This document shows, one piece after another, positions 12,701-22,428 of a stretch of DNA of 40,641 bases. Where the stretch lies: NCBI RefSeq assembly GCF_000002865.3, contig NW_001865043.1:899776-940416 (forward strand), read 5' to 3'. Source of the DNA: Monosiga brevicollis MX1. Its lineage: Eukaryota; Opisthokonta; Choanoflagellata; Craspedida; Salpingoecidae. Positions within the stretch are counted from its first letter, which is position 1. Each line of letters begins with the position of its first letter. The notes under the pieces are model-generated. The model was not told the DNA's origin. It made no database searches and saw only the letters and a program-made list of their open reading frames with translations. Made by a program: the position numbers and the translations under genes.

Positions 12701-14416
12701 ATCAGACACCATTAGATCCCGATGCGAGTCTTGGTCAATATCTCCCACAGCGAGGGCGATGGTTGACACCGCGGCATTGGCACTGTGCAATACAGCCCGT
12801 ATACCAAATGAACCGTTGCCAAAGCCGCGGTACCAGCCCACGCTACCGTCCCCGCATTCAGCTGTGAGTAGATCCAGGTGGTCGTCGCCATTCCAATCGA
12901 GCACGTTCATGGCACAGATTTGTGAGGCGCCAGAATCAATCGTGATGGGAGATGAAAATCTACCATTACCCAAATTGGAAAGCCAAGCCAATGTGCTGAG
13001 TGTCGGGCTGGCTGTGAGCACATCCACGAGGCCGTCCTCGTTCAAATCGCAAGTGTCAACGATAGCCACGCCGGAGCCACGGCTCTCCTGCACCAAGCGA
13101 GCACTACCAAAGCTCCCGTTGTTTAAATTCTTATACCACAGCACGGTACCATCCACCGAACTGGCTACAAGCGCATCGACGAGGCCGTCCTGATCAAAAT
13201 CGGCGGTTGCACACGGGCCAGGTCGATCCATGTCTGACTCGAATATGGTCCTTTCCTCTCCAAAAAGTCGTCTTGTGTACACGGTGTCCGTGGAACCGGC
13301 ATTACGACGCCAAACAAGACCAGTGGTGCGGCGCGATGCATGCACGAGATCAAGCCAACCGTCTCCGTCCACATCCAAGGCTGCAATGCTATTTAGATCA
13401 CCCGTGGATATTTGCAAGGGCGAAGAAAAGGATGCATTGCCAAGATTGAGGAACCAAGTGAAGAACTCGTTCCCAGTGATGAACAACATGTCTGGAGCAC
13501 CGCTTTGAGTAAAGTCTTCAAGAATAATTTGCCGAACGTCGTGAAGGCGGATTGTCAGGTTGGTGGAAAACCCATGCCCTGAAGCGAGGCGGTTTTGTAC
13601 AAACAAAGCGCTGTTGTCTCCGCCCACCACCACGTCTACCGCGCTATCGCCGTCCACATCTCGTACACTCACAGCCTGTGCCTTGTCGAGGCCCTGCACG
13701 ATGAGCTGCCAAGATGAAAAGGAGCCATTGCCCTGGCTCGGCCACCATAGTACACGGCCTTCGTTGATACATGGCGCCACGATGTCAAGCCAACCATCGC
13801 CATTCAAGTCTCCGGCAGCCAGCTGGCGCGGGCCATCGCACAAGCCGGGCAGGATTTGCACTGAGCTGGCGTTGAAGGCGCCGTGTGCATTTGGGTACCA
13901 GACAATGCGATCATTGCCATAGTCGGAAACTACCAAGTCCAGGAAACCGTCGTTGTCTAGATCCTCTGCGAGTAGTCCGCGAACTTCATCGTGCACCGTC
14001 GACACAATAATACCGGCAGAAAAGTTGCCACCGCCTGTATTTCTAAACCAGACCAACGAGTCATCATTGGTACTGCCGGCCGCCACGTCCACCCACCCGT
14101 CGTGGTCAAAGTCACCAACAGCGCCCTGGAAGGCCGCATGGATAACGCCAACAAGTCGCTGCGGCCCAAAGGTTCCATTGCCCAAATTTCGGTACCAAGT
14201 CACTTGATCGTTGTAGGAAGCGACTGATATCACATCTACCCAACCATCGTTGTCCAGATCAGCAGTCAGCACATCCCTGATGTCAACGACCGCCTTGGAG
14301 ATGTCATTGTTGGTCCAGGTGAGTTGATAGCTGTCGCTTGTTGGTGGGATGGCCGCAAACGAGATGCTGACCAGAACCGCGAGGACGGCCAAGCCAGCCC
14401 ATCGTCCCTTTGCCAT
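9780..14416 (-). CDS. Receptor tyrosine kinase with FG-GAP/VCBS-repeat ectodomain
   Basis: Predicted single-pass membrane receptor tyrosine kinase, 1155 residues. Eleven exons join in phase: 12210-14416, 11732-12109, 11550-11607, 11389-11454, 11219-11316, 10919-11012, 10647-10788, 10484-10550, 10297-10378, 10042-10154, 9780-9942. Residues 1-21 form a signal peptide (start MAKGRWAG; an in-frame ATG lies upstream at 14479). About 13 FG-GAP/VCBS repeats follow, with Ca-binding DxDxDGxxD loops such as DLDNDGWVDV and DINNDGRLDL, enough for one or two beta-propellers. The transmembrane helix is near 772-794 (MAVILGSIVGGCLVVVLCFI). The kinase shows the glycine loop GKGNFGAVYE, VALK (Lys about 898), HRDVASRN (the AxRN-type loop of tyrosine kinases), GDVG in place of DFG, an activation loop with paired Tyr (NSEDYYRTS), WMALEAL for the APE region, SDVWALGV, and a closing RP motif. 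Asp and Lys are kept, so activity is plausible. The tail after the kinase is short. Confidence 0.9.
11137..11193. repeat. Intronic (AC)n and (AAAC)n microsatellites
   Basis: An AC dinucleotide run followed by AAAC repeats. It lies in the kinase-gene intron between the alpha-C exon (11219-11316) and the hinge exon (10919-11012). Confidence 0.9.
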
Positions 14417-14926
14417 TCCAAGCGTGGAGTACCCATGCATGCCTGCCTCAAACCTGACCCCCCCCCCCCGCTTGTTCACGCCTCGAACCTCAATGCAAGC
14501 TGGACATTGCCGTTCTCATCCCAACCTTTTGCCAAGACGACAGCCACCAAGATCCGTGTCCAATCCATCCAAAAAAAAAAAAAGAGAGAGAGAGAGAGAG
14601 CAGGGAGGGATGAATGAAAAAGTTGTAAAAAAGATCTCTCACATGACATGTGTTGTTTTCTTGCGATTTCTTCATGTTGGATTGACAATAAGGCATGTTG
14701 TATGAGGGAGGCAGCGGTGACAACGGCACCCATTCAAGCTGAACGACATCAAGTCGACCATCTTCAATTGCATTGATAGACACCTGAATTTACATGTTAA
14801 GTTTGCTTTTCTTGTGGCCATGGAAACAAGCATCAGACTCAGAAAGGAAGAGGGGTGGGGAAAACAACGGGCAAAAGGCAGAATAGGTCCTTTTTTTGAA
14901 CAAAAATTGAGGTAACATGGCAGAGC
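14417..14926. other. 5' flank of the RTK gene, 3' flank of the RRM gene
   Basis: About 510 bases between the kinase start and the stop codon of the RRM gene; both genes lie on the minus strand. It contains an A13 run followed by (GA)n at 14571-14600, which is a CT tract on the coding strand of the kinase gene. I see no other gene. Confidence 0.5.
14571..14600. repeat. A13 plus (GA)n tract upstream of RTK start
   Basis: Poly-A followed by GAGAGAGA on the plus strand, about 155-185 bases upstream of the kinase start codon. Confidence 0.9.
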
Positions 14927-16817
14927 TTAGCGTCCATAAGCGCTACCGTAAGCACCGGCATACTGCTGTTGTTGTTGCTGAGGCTGTTGTTGATAGCTCA
15001 TGTTGTAGGCGCCCTGCTGGCCACGCTGGCCCTGTGCACCTGCAGCCGTCTGATACTGGAGGTGGGTGGGTTGTTGCTGGGCCTGCTGTTGGCCTTGCAC
15101 CTGACCCTGGGCGCTATACGCGTTACCATAAGCACCTCGCTGTGCCGTTTGCTGCATGCCTTGTTGGTTGTAACCGCCGTAGCTGTTGGCCGCACCAGCC
15201 ATTTGGCCTTGGTTGTAACCCATCTGACCATAACCTCCAGCTGTCTGCAGGCCAGCAGCACCGCGCTGGCCAGCCGTCATGCCGGCACCACCAGCGGCAC
15301 CGCTCATGTTGCCAGCAACGCCGCCAGCTGCACCAGCCATGCCGCCAGCTGCCATGCCACCCATGCCACTGCCGGGCATGCCGGGCATACCGCCCGCAGC
15401 CATACCACCCATGCCGCCCATCCCGGGCATGCCACCCATACCAGGCATCATCTGCATCATGCCATACTGCAGGATCGTGTAGCGAAGATCGAGGTGAGAA
15501 CGAGACGTGAAGCACGCGTTCAAAGCGGAGCATCAGCAGCTCTCACCGCATTGGGCATCATGCCATAGCCCATGCCACCCATGGGAGCACCACGACCACC
15601 CCGGAACTGCGTATACGGAAAAGGAGACACAAGATACAGCGTGAAGACCGGGTCACATTGTGGAGATGGGAGAGCGCAAATGATCAATGACGCATGATGA
15701 ACACTGCTGGGCGACTGGTATCGTATCCGCCATACTTGGCCTGACGTGCCACCACGGCTGGAGGGATCGGCGCTGTTGCCGGTGCGCTTGGTGGCCGGAC
15801 CAGTGCGAATCTAGAGACAACGCCAAAGCACGTCAGGCGTGCACGTAGAAGATAGGTGCACAATGAGTGGTGCGGTAAGAGCCCCCATTGATCGGAGAAA
15901 AGAAGAAGAGAAATGAAAAGGCCCGGGGGGCGGGGGGCGGGAGGCAATGGGGCTTGTGTTCAAGAGTGATGGAGATGGCCGCACCTGGCGATCGCCGATG
16001 AAGCTGTTATGCATGGCACGCATGGCTTCGGAAGCCGTGTTGCGGTCGGCAAAGGTCACAAAACCGAACCCACGAGAACGGTTTGTCTCGCGCTCGAGGA
16101 TCACATTGGCCGACAGGGGGCTGTAACGCTCAAAGTGGCGGAGCAAGTCCTGTTCGCGCGCTTCGTATGGGATGCCACCAACAAAGACCTTGCAGTTGGG
16201 ATCGTCTGGGGTAGCAGGCTGGCCGGGTGCCGCAGGACGACCCATGCCACCAGCTCCACCCGCTGGCATGGAACCAAGGGGGGCTGACTGAGTCAGTGGC
16301 GTATGGACCGCGGAAGTGGCCGGTGCGGGCGCAGGGTGTGTTTGGGCAGGTGCGCTAGACATTTGAGTGGTGGTGTTGGTGTTTGGGGCTGCTGGCACAG
16401 GCACGTTTTGCGGGGCAGCGGTGGGCGCGGATGTTGATGTGGACGAAGTTGTCGACGTTACAGGCGCAGGCACCGTGGAAGGAGCCCCAGTCGAGGTGGA
16501 GGCGGGAGCACTTGAGGAAGCAGGCCTAAATAATTGATCATGCGGGCACAAGAGGCAGCAAAAGGAAAACGCCATCAAGTGAGATAGCAAGTCGATCATT
16601 CACTGTGTCGTGTGCAAAAGCTTTGCATAGGTATGACATGTTCTTTTATGCGATGGAACATGGGTTGGCGGACAAGGAAGGAACAAAGGGGGGTCGTGGG
16701 GCTGCAAGGCGCAAGAAAGAAGAAGCACAAGGCCAAGAACACAACGACATACGCAGCAGGGGTGCTGCCAGGGGTGGTAGCAGTGGTTGCAGTGGACTGA
16801 GCAACACTCGAATTTGA
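14927..16817 (-). CDS. RRM RNA-binding protein with TIA1-like RRM and Gly/Met/Gln-rich tail (5' end incomplete)
   Basis: Probable RNA-binding protein of nuclear or stress-granule type. Five exons join in phase: 15985-16525, 15736-15810, 15547-15606 and 14927-15466, preceded by 16753-16817. The exon order is a Ser/Thr/Pro/Ala-rich linker, one RRM, then a low-complexity tail. RNP2 is KVFVGGI and RNP1 is RGFGFVTF. The RRM end, GDRQIRTGPATKRTG, closely resembles GGRQIRTNWATRKP in RRM2 of TIA-1/TIAR. The tail has PGMGGM-type repeats, then Gln/Tyr/Gly/Ala-rich sequence (QQQPQQQQQQYAGAYGSAYG), a prion-like composition. No ATG opens the 16753-16817 exon, so at least one exon lies upstream; the SAP exon at 17899-18064 is a candidate but does not join directly in phase. 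Hits to TIA1, PUB1 or other hnRNP families would all be compatible. Confidence 0.85.
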
Positions 16818-17898
16818 CTGGGCGGTGTCAAGTGAGGTTGGTCAAAAACAAATTGACAAACGACCGATCCGAGTTCAAGCCGAGGATAGTAGTCACGACA
16901 ATCAGGAACAACGGCAAGGTCCAAGAGTTTTGGGGAAGGGCGGAATGCCATCGTCCATAGGCACCCGATACACGCGCACACAAAAGTCCGGCGTTGCAAA
17001 ATGGAAGAATGAGCATCCGCATCAGAAATATCGCAGGAGCGTGACGCGACGAAGCGCAGAAAGCCAGCACCGTTCAAAGTTGAGAGGGGAAAGAGTTGCG
17101 GTGTCCACAACGAAAATTACCAGCCAGCACGAGTCCGATCAAGGTTGATCCAAGTTCCAAGCAAGGCCAAAACACGAAGCGCCAGAGCGGTAGGGGAGAG
17201 GCGGAACGGTCACGGGAAAGGACAGAAGAAAAAAATCAAAGGATCAAGTGAGAGATACATAAAGGTCCCCACCATCGATCAGACAAAAGTTGAAACAAAG
17301 GAGAGAGAGAGAGAGAAAAAAAAAATTAAAAGAAAAAAAGGGGGGGGGGAACTTCTCCATCAGCATCATGGCTTGACATGCCACTGCCAAGCAACAACGC
17401 ACAACAGCCGGGCTGACAAAGCCCGACACCAGTCGAGAGGCTTGGCAGAGCAGAGCGGTCATGAAAACTTGACAACAATAAAGGCACAAAACTTACGGCT
17501 GTACATGTTCGAAGATGTAACGACGCAGGCGGGCCAGACAGGATACAGGTGCACAAGACATGGGGTCAAGTTCCAAGGATACCATGAAACCAGACGAAGA
17601 ACCACACACAATATCAGCAGACCAGACCCAAGTGACAGGTTGAAACATTCAAGATGGGTATGAGAGGAGCATCAGGACGAGCACAGCGAAGGCAGGACGG
17701 GAGTGCTGAAAGGCGCTTAAACCCGAGGTGGGTCAATGGATGAAGGCATCTTCGGACCAGTGTTCCCCTTCCCCCTTTGTTGTTCTTCCCTTGCTCCCTC
17801 GTCTGTTGTGCCTGTCGCCTCAGGCCATCACAAGGGCGTATTTGTGTTGACAGTCTGAAGCAACGTGTGCACCCCAGGTGGGGCGCGGTCAAACTTAC
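16818..17898. other. Unresolved stretch between RRM and SAP exons
   Basis: Open frames here are short and unconvincing. It holds the GA/poly-A tract at 17300-17349. It may be a long intron of a SAP-RRM gene, or the 3' end of a SAP gene plus the promoter of the RRM gene. Confidence 0.4.
17300..17349. repeat. (GA)n, poly-A and poly-G low-complexity tract
   Basis: GAGAGAGA followed by A-rich sequence and a G9 run on the plus strand, upstream of the resolved exons of the RRM gene. It reads as a CT tract on that gene's coding strand. Confidence 0.85.
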
Positions 17899-18064
17899 GT
17901 TGGGCTTGCTTGTTTTCCAGATATTCCTTGAGGCGCTCTTGCAGCTCGGCCTTGCGCCCAGTGGAGTTGAGATTGGCTTTGGTACAGGCAGCACGCAGTT
18001 GGGTCACCTTGAGATCTTCCAGCTCACCGACGGTGAGGGTTTCCAGGTCGATGGTGTCATCCAT
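17899..18064 (-). CDS. SAP-domain N-terminal exon
   Basis: The exon starts at an ATG (18064) and encodes MDDTIDLETLTVGELEDLK, followed by a SAP-type helix-extended loop-helix, with VTQLRAACTKANLN and GRKAELQERLKEYLENK. SAP domains bind DNA or RNA and occur at the N-terminus of proteins such as SARNP/Tho1. A strong GTAAGT donor follows at 17898 in phase 1. Without splicing, translation would stop after about 78 residues. The next exon is not identified. The gene could be separate, or this could be the first exon of the RRM gene downstream on the same strand, which would make a SAP-linker-RRM protein. About 1.1 kb without a clear exon separates the two. Confidence 0.75.
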
Positions 18065-18573
18065 GGTGTTTTGGTGGCGGGAGGTCAACTCAGAAAGCCG
18101 AAAAAAAACTCTTCAAGACGGAGAAAGGGCGGGGAGAGCGGAAGGAGGAGAAGAAGAAGAAGGAGGAGGAGGAGCAGAGGGAAGCAGGAACCAAACGTCC
18201 AACGACCACGAATGCAATTCGGCAACAGGAGGAGCAAGAGAAGAAAAATGGAGAAGAGACGGCAAACAAAAGTGTGATGGGGAGCGAGGGGGGGTGCCGA
18301 GCGAAAAGTTCACACCTGTAGCAAGCAGCGGCGACTACGGAGGCAAATCGAAGCGAGGAGGGCAGTTGGAGATCAAGTTGATCGAGAAGTAGGCAACGGG
18401 AGGGGAAGCAGTCGATGAGATCCCCGAGAGCAGAGCCAAGACAAGGCGACGAGCGACGACGACGACGACGACGAGCGACGATGGCGATGGCAAGCGATCA
18501 GCGCTCACCGTGCAACAGAAAACGGCTCAAAGCCACTGAACACACGAGAACACGAGACAAAGGGGTGAAACAA

Positions 18574-18574
<1 letters not shown>

Positions 18575-18637
<63 letters not shown>
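18575..18637. repeat. (GA)n microsatellite
   Basis: An almost pure GA dinucleotide run of about 60 bases, some 510 bases upstream of the SAP exon start. Confidence 0.95.
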
Positions 18638-18639
<2 letters not shown>

Positions 18640-19022
18640 CTCTCTGCTTATGCCTTTATCTCTCTTTTTGTTGAAAAATTTTGGGCCGCGAGAGGTTTTG
18701 GCGGGGGTCAAATTGTACGTTCAGTCGAAGACAAGACCCCGGACATTGTCATACATAAAACGGATGACAATACGAATCTGCTGTGTTATGTAGGAGGTGG
18801 TGTTTATACATTATGGCCTGTGCAGTCTCAGATGGTCAACAAATGCAGAGGTGCATGCGTTTATTGTAGCTGCGGTGTGCGGTACAAAAGGTTTTGACAC
18901 GAGCGACCACTGGCTACTTGTTGCAGATGATCTACCGGTTTGTGTAGCGTGATACGGCGATTGGCTGTGTTGTGGTGATGTGGCAGCATTTTCATTTTCT
19001 CGCCCCGCGTCGCGGTTCCAAA

Positions 19023-19062
19023 TCTCTCTCTCTTGCTCGCTCGCTCTCTCTCTCTCTCTCTC
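19023..19062. repeat. (CT)n microsatellite
   Basis: CT dinucleotide run interrupted by TTGCTCGCTCG, about 340 bases upstream of the lipase start codon. Confidence 0.9.
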
Positions 19063-19292
19063 GGTGCGGTACGTGTCTTCAAAACGACCGAATCCTGTTT
19101 GCGGACGGGCAGGGGCGGGATCTCTGTTTGATCAGCTCGCACCCGTGGCCTGGTTGGTTTGGGGAAAAAGAGGGTGAGGGCTTTTGCCAAACCTGCTGAG
19201 GAATGCGGGTCGTGCTGTTGTTTCAACACGTGCAAGCGGCGGTGCCGCGTTCTTGGTGTGACTACTGCCTCGCGCACTAAACATGCACTGTC

Positions 19293-19326
19293 GCTCACGC
19301 GCTCACGCGCTCACGCGCTCACGCGC
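19293..19326. repeat. Four copies of an 8-base unit (GCTCACGC)
   Basis: Perfect tandem octamer, about 80 bases before the lipase start codon, in the likely promoter or 5' UTR. Confidence 0.9.
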
Positions 19327-19403
19327 CGGGCATGATAACCAGGATCCCACACAACCGGACCACTCGCCTCTTTGTCTCTGAGCACGGTCCAGGACATACA
19401 GCC

Positions 19404-21697
19404 ATGGGCAACTCTCGGCGCGGATCACGCCGCGACAGTGTGCAGGCCACGCGCCCCTGGAACGTCTCCTTTGTTGACCAGGGCAATGCCATGATCAACG
19501 CCGATGGGCAGCGCATTAAGCGGTCCGTTTGCCCCCTCCTCGTTGAGCATCTCACTCAGATCCATGTGCACTGCTCAACCCAGCCAGGCCTACTTGCTTC
19601 CCCCTTGATCTCACCAACCTCCTCCCGCTGACCGTGATCAGGCGCCAGTGGCGGACCCCAGAGATGCTGGCTGGTGCACCTCCCAAAGCCATTGTGTTCT
19701 TTTGCCATGGCTGTACGACTGTACCCCCGGTCTCTTTTACTCGCAACGATCTGCCTTGGCTAAACAAGTGCATTCACATATCCGCCCACCCTTGGTCCAC
19801 CGTGTAGTTGCGGACCACTCGGAACGCCAGACCGTTCTTGCTGATCGTCTGACGCCACACAATATTTTCATGGCGTGCCACGACCACGGTCTGTCGCCTC
19901 TTTGAGATCGCCCCCCCCCCCCCCTCCCTTTCACCTCGTACAATACCGACGCCCGCATTTCTTCCCTGCGGCTTGTTCACCATGTGCGCCTGCGCACCGT
20001 GCTCGGTCCCACCAGTGGGACACGGACGCAGTGATGGCTACCCCGCCCACGTTGATGACTTTGACGTTTACATCCGAGATGTGATTGATGCAAGTACTGC
20101 AACTACGCTTGCTGAGCGACTCAGACCCGGCACCGCACCGCAGCAGCAGCGACCTCGCGCCTGCACTGCACTGACCCATGCTGATGGCCTTTGCAGGACC
20201 TTCATGAGTATCAACGCCTTTACCCCGACATCCCCGTCATCTTGGCCGGCGAATCCATGGGTGGACTCATTGCCATTCATGCGGCCATGCGAACACCCGT
20301 CGCCGCCGTCGTAGTTGTGTGAGCGCTCCTGTTTAGGCGCAATCGCTGCACCCGCCCACACAAGCCCGCTCATGCTGATTTATCACGTTGTCGCTGCTGA
20401 CCCTCGTAGCTGTCCCGCCATTCGCCCTGACCCAGCCACTGCTGGACCAATTGTGGTACGTGGGCACCGATGGCGCTCACGTGCCAATGTGCACGCTCGC
20501 GCACACGGAATGTCTGTGGGGACGCCAGGACAATTCATGTGCTTGCACCTGGCCCATGGCATCTTGGCACTCCCACAGATTGGTCTCGCCAAGATTCTGG
20601 CCGCCATCAACCCCCGCATTGGTGTCAAGAAGCTCTCGCCCGACTACATGAGTCGCAACCAGGATACAATCGACGCGTTCCGCAACGATCCTCTCACCTA
20701 CAAGGGTGAGGGCACCACCGAGCTTTGCAGCAAGCCGCTTTTCAATCATCGTGTTTTATCGTACTAACGTTCATACATGCATGTAGGCAAAGCCTTGGCT
20801 GGTTGGGGCGTGCAGATTCTCAAGTCCATGTTGTCTCTTGAGAGCCTGCTGCCGGTGCGTCACAAGGCCCCATGTGCCGCGAGTGTTTGGCCGGACCTCG
20901 TGCTCTGAACTGACTTGGCAAAAACCAACAACCCAACCCTCCTCTTGTAGACGTTTACTGCTCCTCTATTGGTCATGCACGGTGGTGCTGACAAAGTTAC
21001 ATCACTGGACGGTGCGTGGCTGCCTTCCAGCCGCGCGCACGTACCGCCTCACTTTGAGCTGGCCCACAAGTCCAATCAGAACCAGTGTGTCTGACTTTTT
21101 ACAAATCGTCTGAATCTGCGAGCTCATGCTTGTCACTGAACACCGCAGGCTCTGAGTTTTTGGTGGAGAATGTGGGATCGCAAGAAAAGGAACTGAAGGT
21201 GTATGAAGGCATGTACCATGACCTGATGCATGAACTGCCTGAAGACACCGACAAAGGTATGATCATGGCTTGAAGTAAGCAGTGTTGGATGCACTGAGCT
21301 GACTGTGTTGCTATTCGACCCAATTGCAGTGTTGGACGACATGTGTCATTTTATCCGTTCCCATATTCCTGGTGAAATGCCAGCCAAGTCGCAAGAACCC
21401 ACGCCAGTGGTGCCCAAAGAGACAGAAGTCGCCGCAGCCGCTGAACCGCAGCAGGAGGAAGGCCCTGTAGCCGCCGAGCAGCAGGAGGAAGTCCCTGTAT
21501 CTACCGAGCAGCAAAAGGAAGCCCCTGTATCTACTGAGCATCAAAAGGAAGCTGCACCCGCAGCCGCCGAGCAGCAGGAGGAAGCCCCTGTAGCTACCGA
21601 GCAGCAGGAGGAAGCCCCAGTAGCTACCGAGCAGCAGGAGGAAGCTGTGCCAGTCACAACTGTCAGTGCCAAGGGAAAGACTCAGGTCTATGTCTGA
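19404..21697 (+). CDS. Monoglyceride lipase-like alpha/beta hydrolase with Glu-rich C-terminal repeat
   Basis: Serine hydrolase of the monoacylglycerol lipase/lysophospholipase family, predicted to release fatty acid from monoglycerides or lysolipids. Resolved exons: 19404-19522, 19642-19712, 19808-19888, 20016-20089, 20197-about 20318, one near 20410-20456, about 20580-20705, 20787-20853, 20951-21011, 21149-21256 and 21328-21697. The intron after 20089 appears to be GC-AG (GCAAGT). The join around 20318-20410 is not settled. Motifs: an oxyanion strand ending FFCHG, then HDH-VGHGRSDGY, nucleophile elbow GESMGG, acid loop HGGADKVT, and catalytic His in MYHDLMHELPE. Beyond the domain lies a tail of about 90 residues made of imperfect EQQEEAPVAT decamers, ending QVYV. 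A likely polyadenylation signal is at 21895. The start is MGNSRRGSRR, and a Gly at position 2 could allow N-myristoylation (inference). Confidence 0.9.
21475..21660 (+). repeat. Coding 30-base minisatellite (EQQEEAPVAT-like)
   Basis: Six imperfect 30- to 33-base units inside the last exon of the lipase gene. They encode Glu/Gln/Ala/Pro-rich decamers and keep the frame. Confidence 0.9.
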
Positions 21698-22428
21698 TTT
21701 CTCATCCCATTCTCTTGCTAAACTGCATTGCGGACCAAATTCATATGCTTGTGATTGCGTTTGTGCATCTTTCTGATTCTTTGCCCTTGTTTCTTTTGCT
21801 CTTGTTCTTGTTCTTCTTCTTCTTGTTGTTCCAGTTGTTGTTGTTACTGTCGAAATGGATTATTGCACGACTTGATGATATTATTGATGCATCAAATAAA
21901 TTCAATGAACATCATTCAAAAAAAAAAAAATAGGAAGGGGAGGGACCTGATATGGACCTAGACATTTGACGCTTAAGCAGCCAATGAAGGACAGATTGGC
22001 ACTAGCACAGGGACAAGAACAAACAACGCATGACATGAATCGGTAGTCAGGATTGAGCCTCAAACAGAAACGGAACAAAAGCAAACAAAAGCAAAAAGAA
22101 AGACCATTGAGGCAAACACTCACTCGGCAACAGCACAACTCACAAACGTAAAGACATGCATGACAGGACCGACGGATGGGAAAAGCCACACGTGACTCTT
22201 TTGATGCCAGACAGACGGCAAGAGAATAAAAGACACTCAAAAAACGTTAAGGATAACAACACAACTTGAGGCAAAAGACCTCCAGGACTTGAAGACAAAG
22301 TCGATGGGCCAGTAAGGCAACCGCAAGGACGCACAACACTAGTCATGCAACGCAGGGATACTGCAGCGCGAGCACAGCTCAACGTGGCAAAGCCCGATAA
22401 GTTCATGAGATGGGTCCGACGGGCCTCC
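21698..22428. other. Convergent 3' region between lipase and acidic-protein genes
   Basis: Tail-to-tail intergenic stretch. The left third is T-rich and holds the lipase polyadenylation signal. I see no coding exon in the remainder. Confidence 0.5.
21895..21900 (+). promoter_or_regulatory. Polyadenylation signal AATAAA of the lipase gene
   Basis: AATAAA about 200 bases after the lipase stop codon, followed by an A12 run at 21919. Confidence 0.6.

Larger units (their letters stand above)
18065..19403. other. Divergent intergenic region between SAP exon and lipase
   Basis: Some 1.3 kb between two divergent start codons. It contains a long (GA)n at 18575-18637, a (CT)n at 19023-19062 and an 8-base repeat at 19293-19326. 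Each long pyrimidine tract has its pyrimidines on the coding strand of the nearer gene. No coding exon is supported. It is presumably a promoter region for both genes. Confidence 0.5.

Noticed and set aside
14969-15568. Plus-strand frames of about 197-199 residues rich in His/Cys or Ala/Thr
   Set aside because: They lie opposite the Gly/Met/Gln-rich exon of the RRM gene and reflect its repetitive composition.
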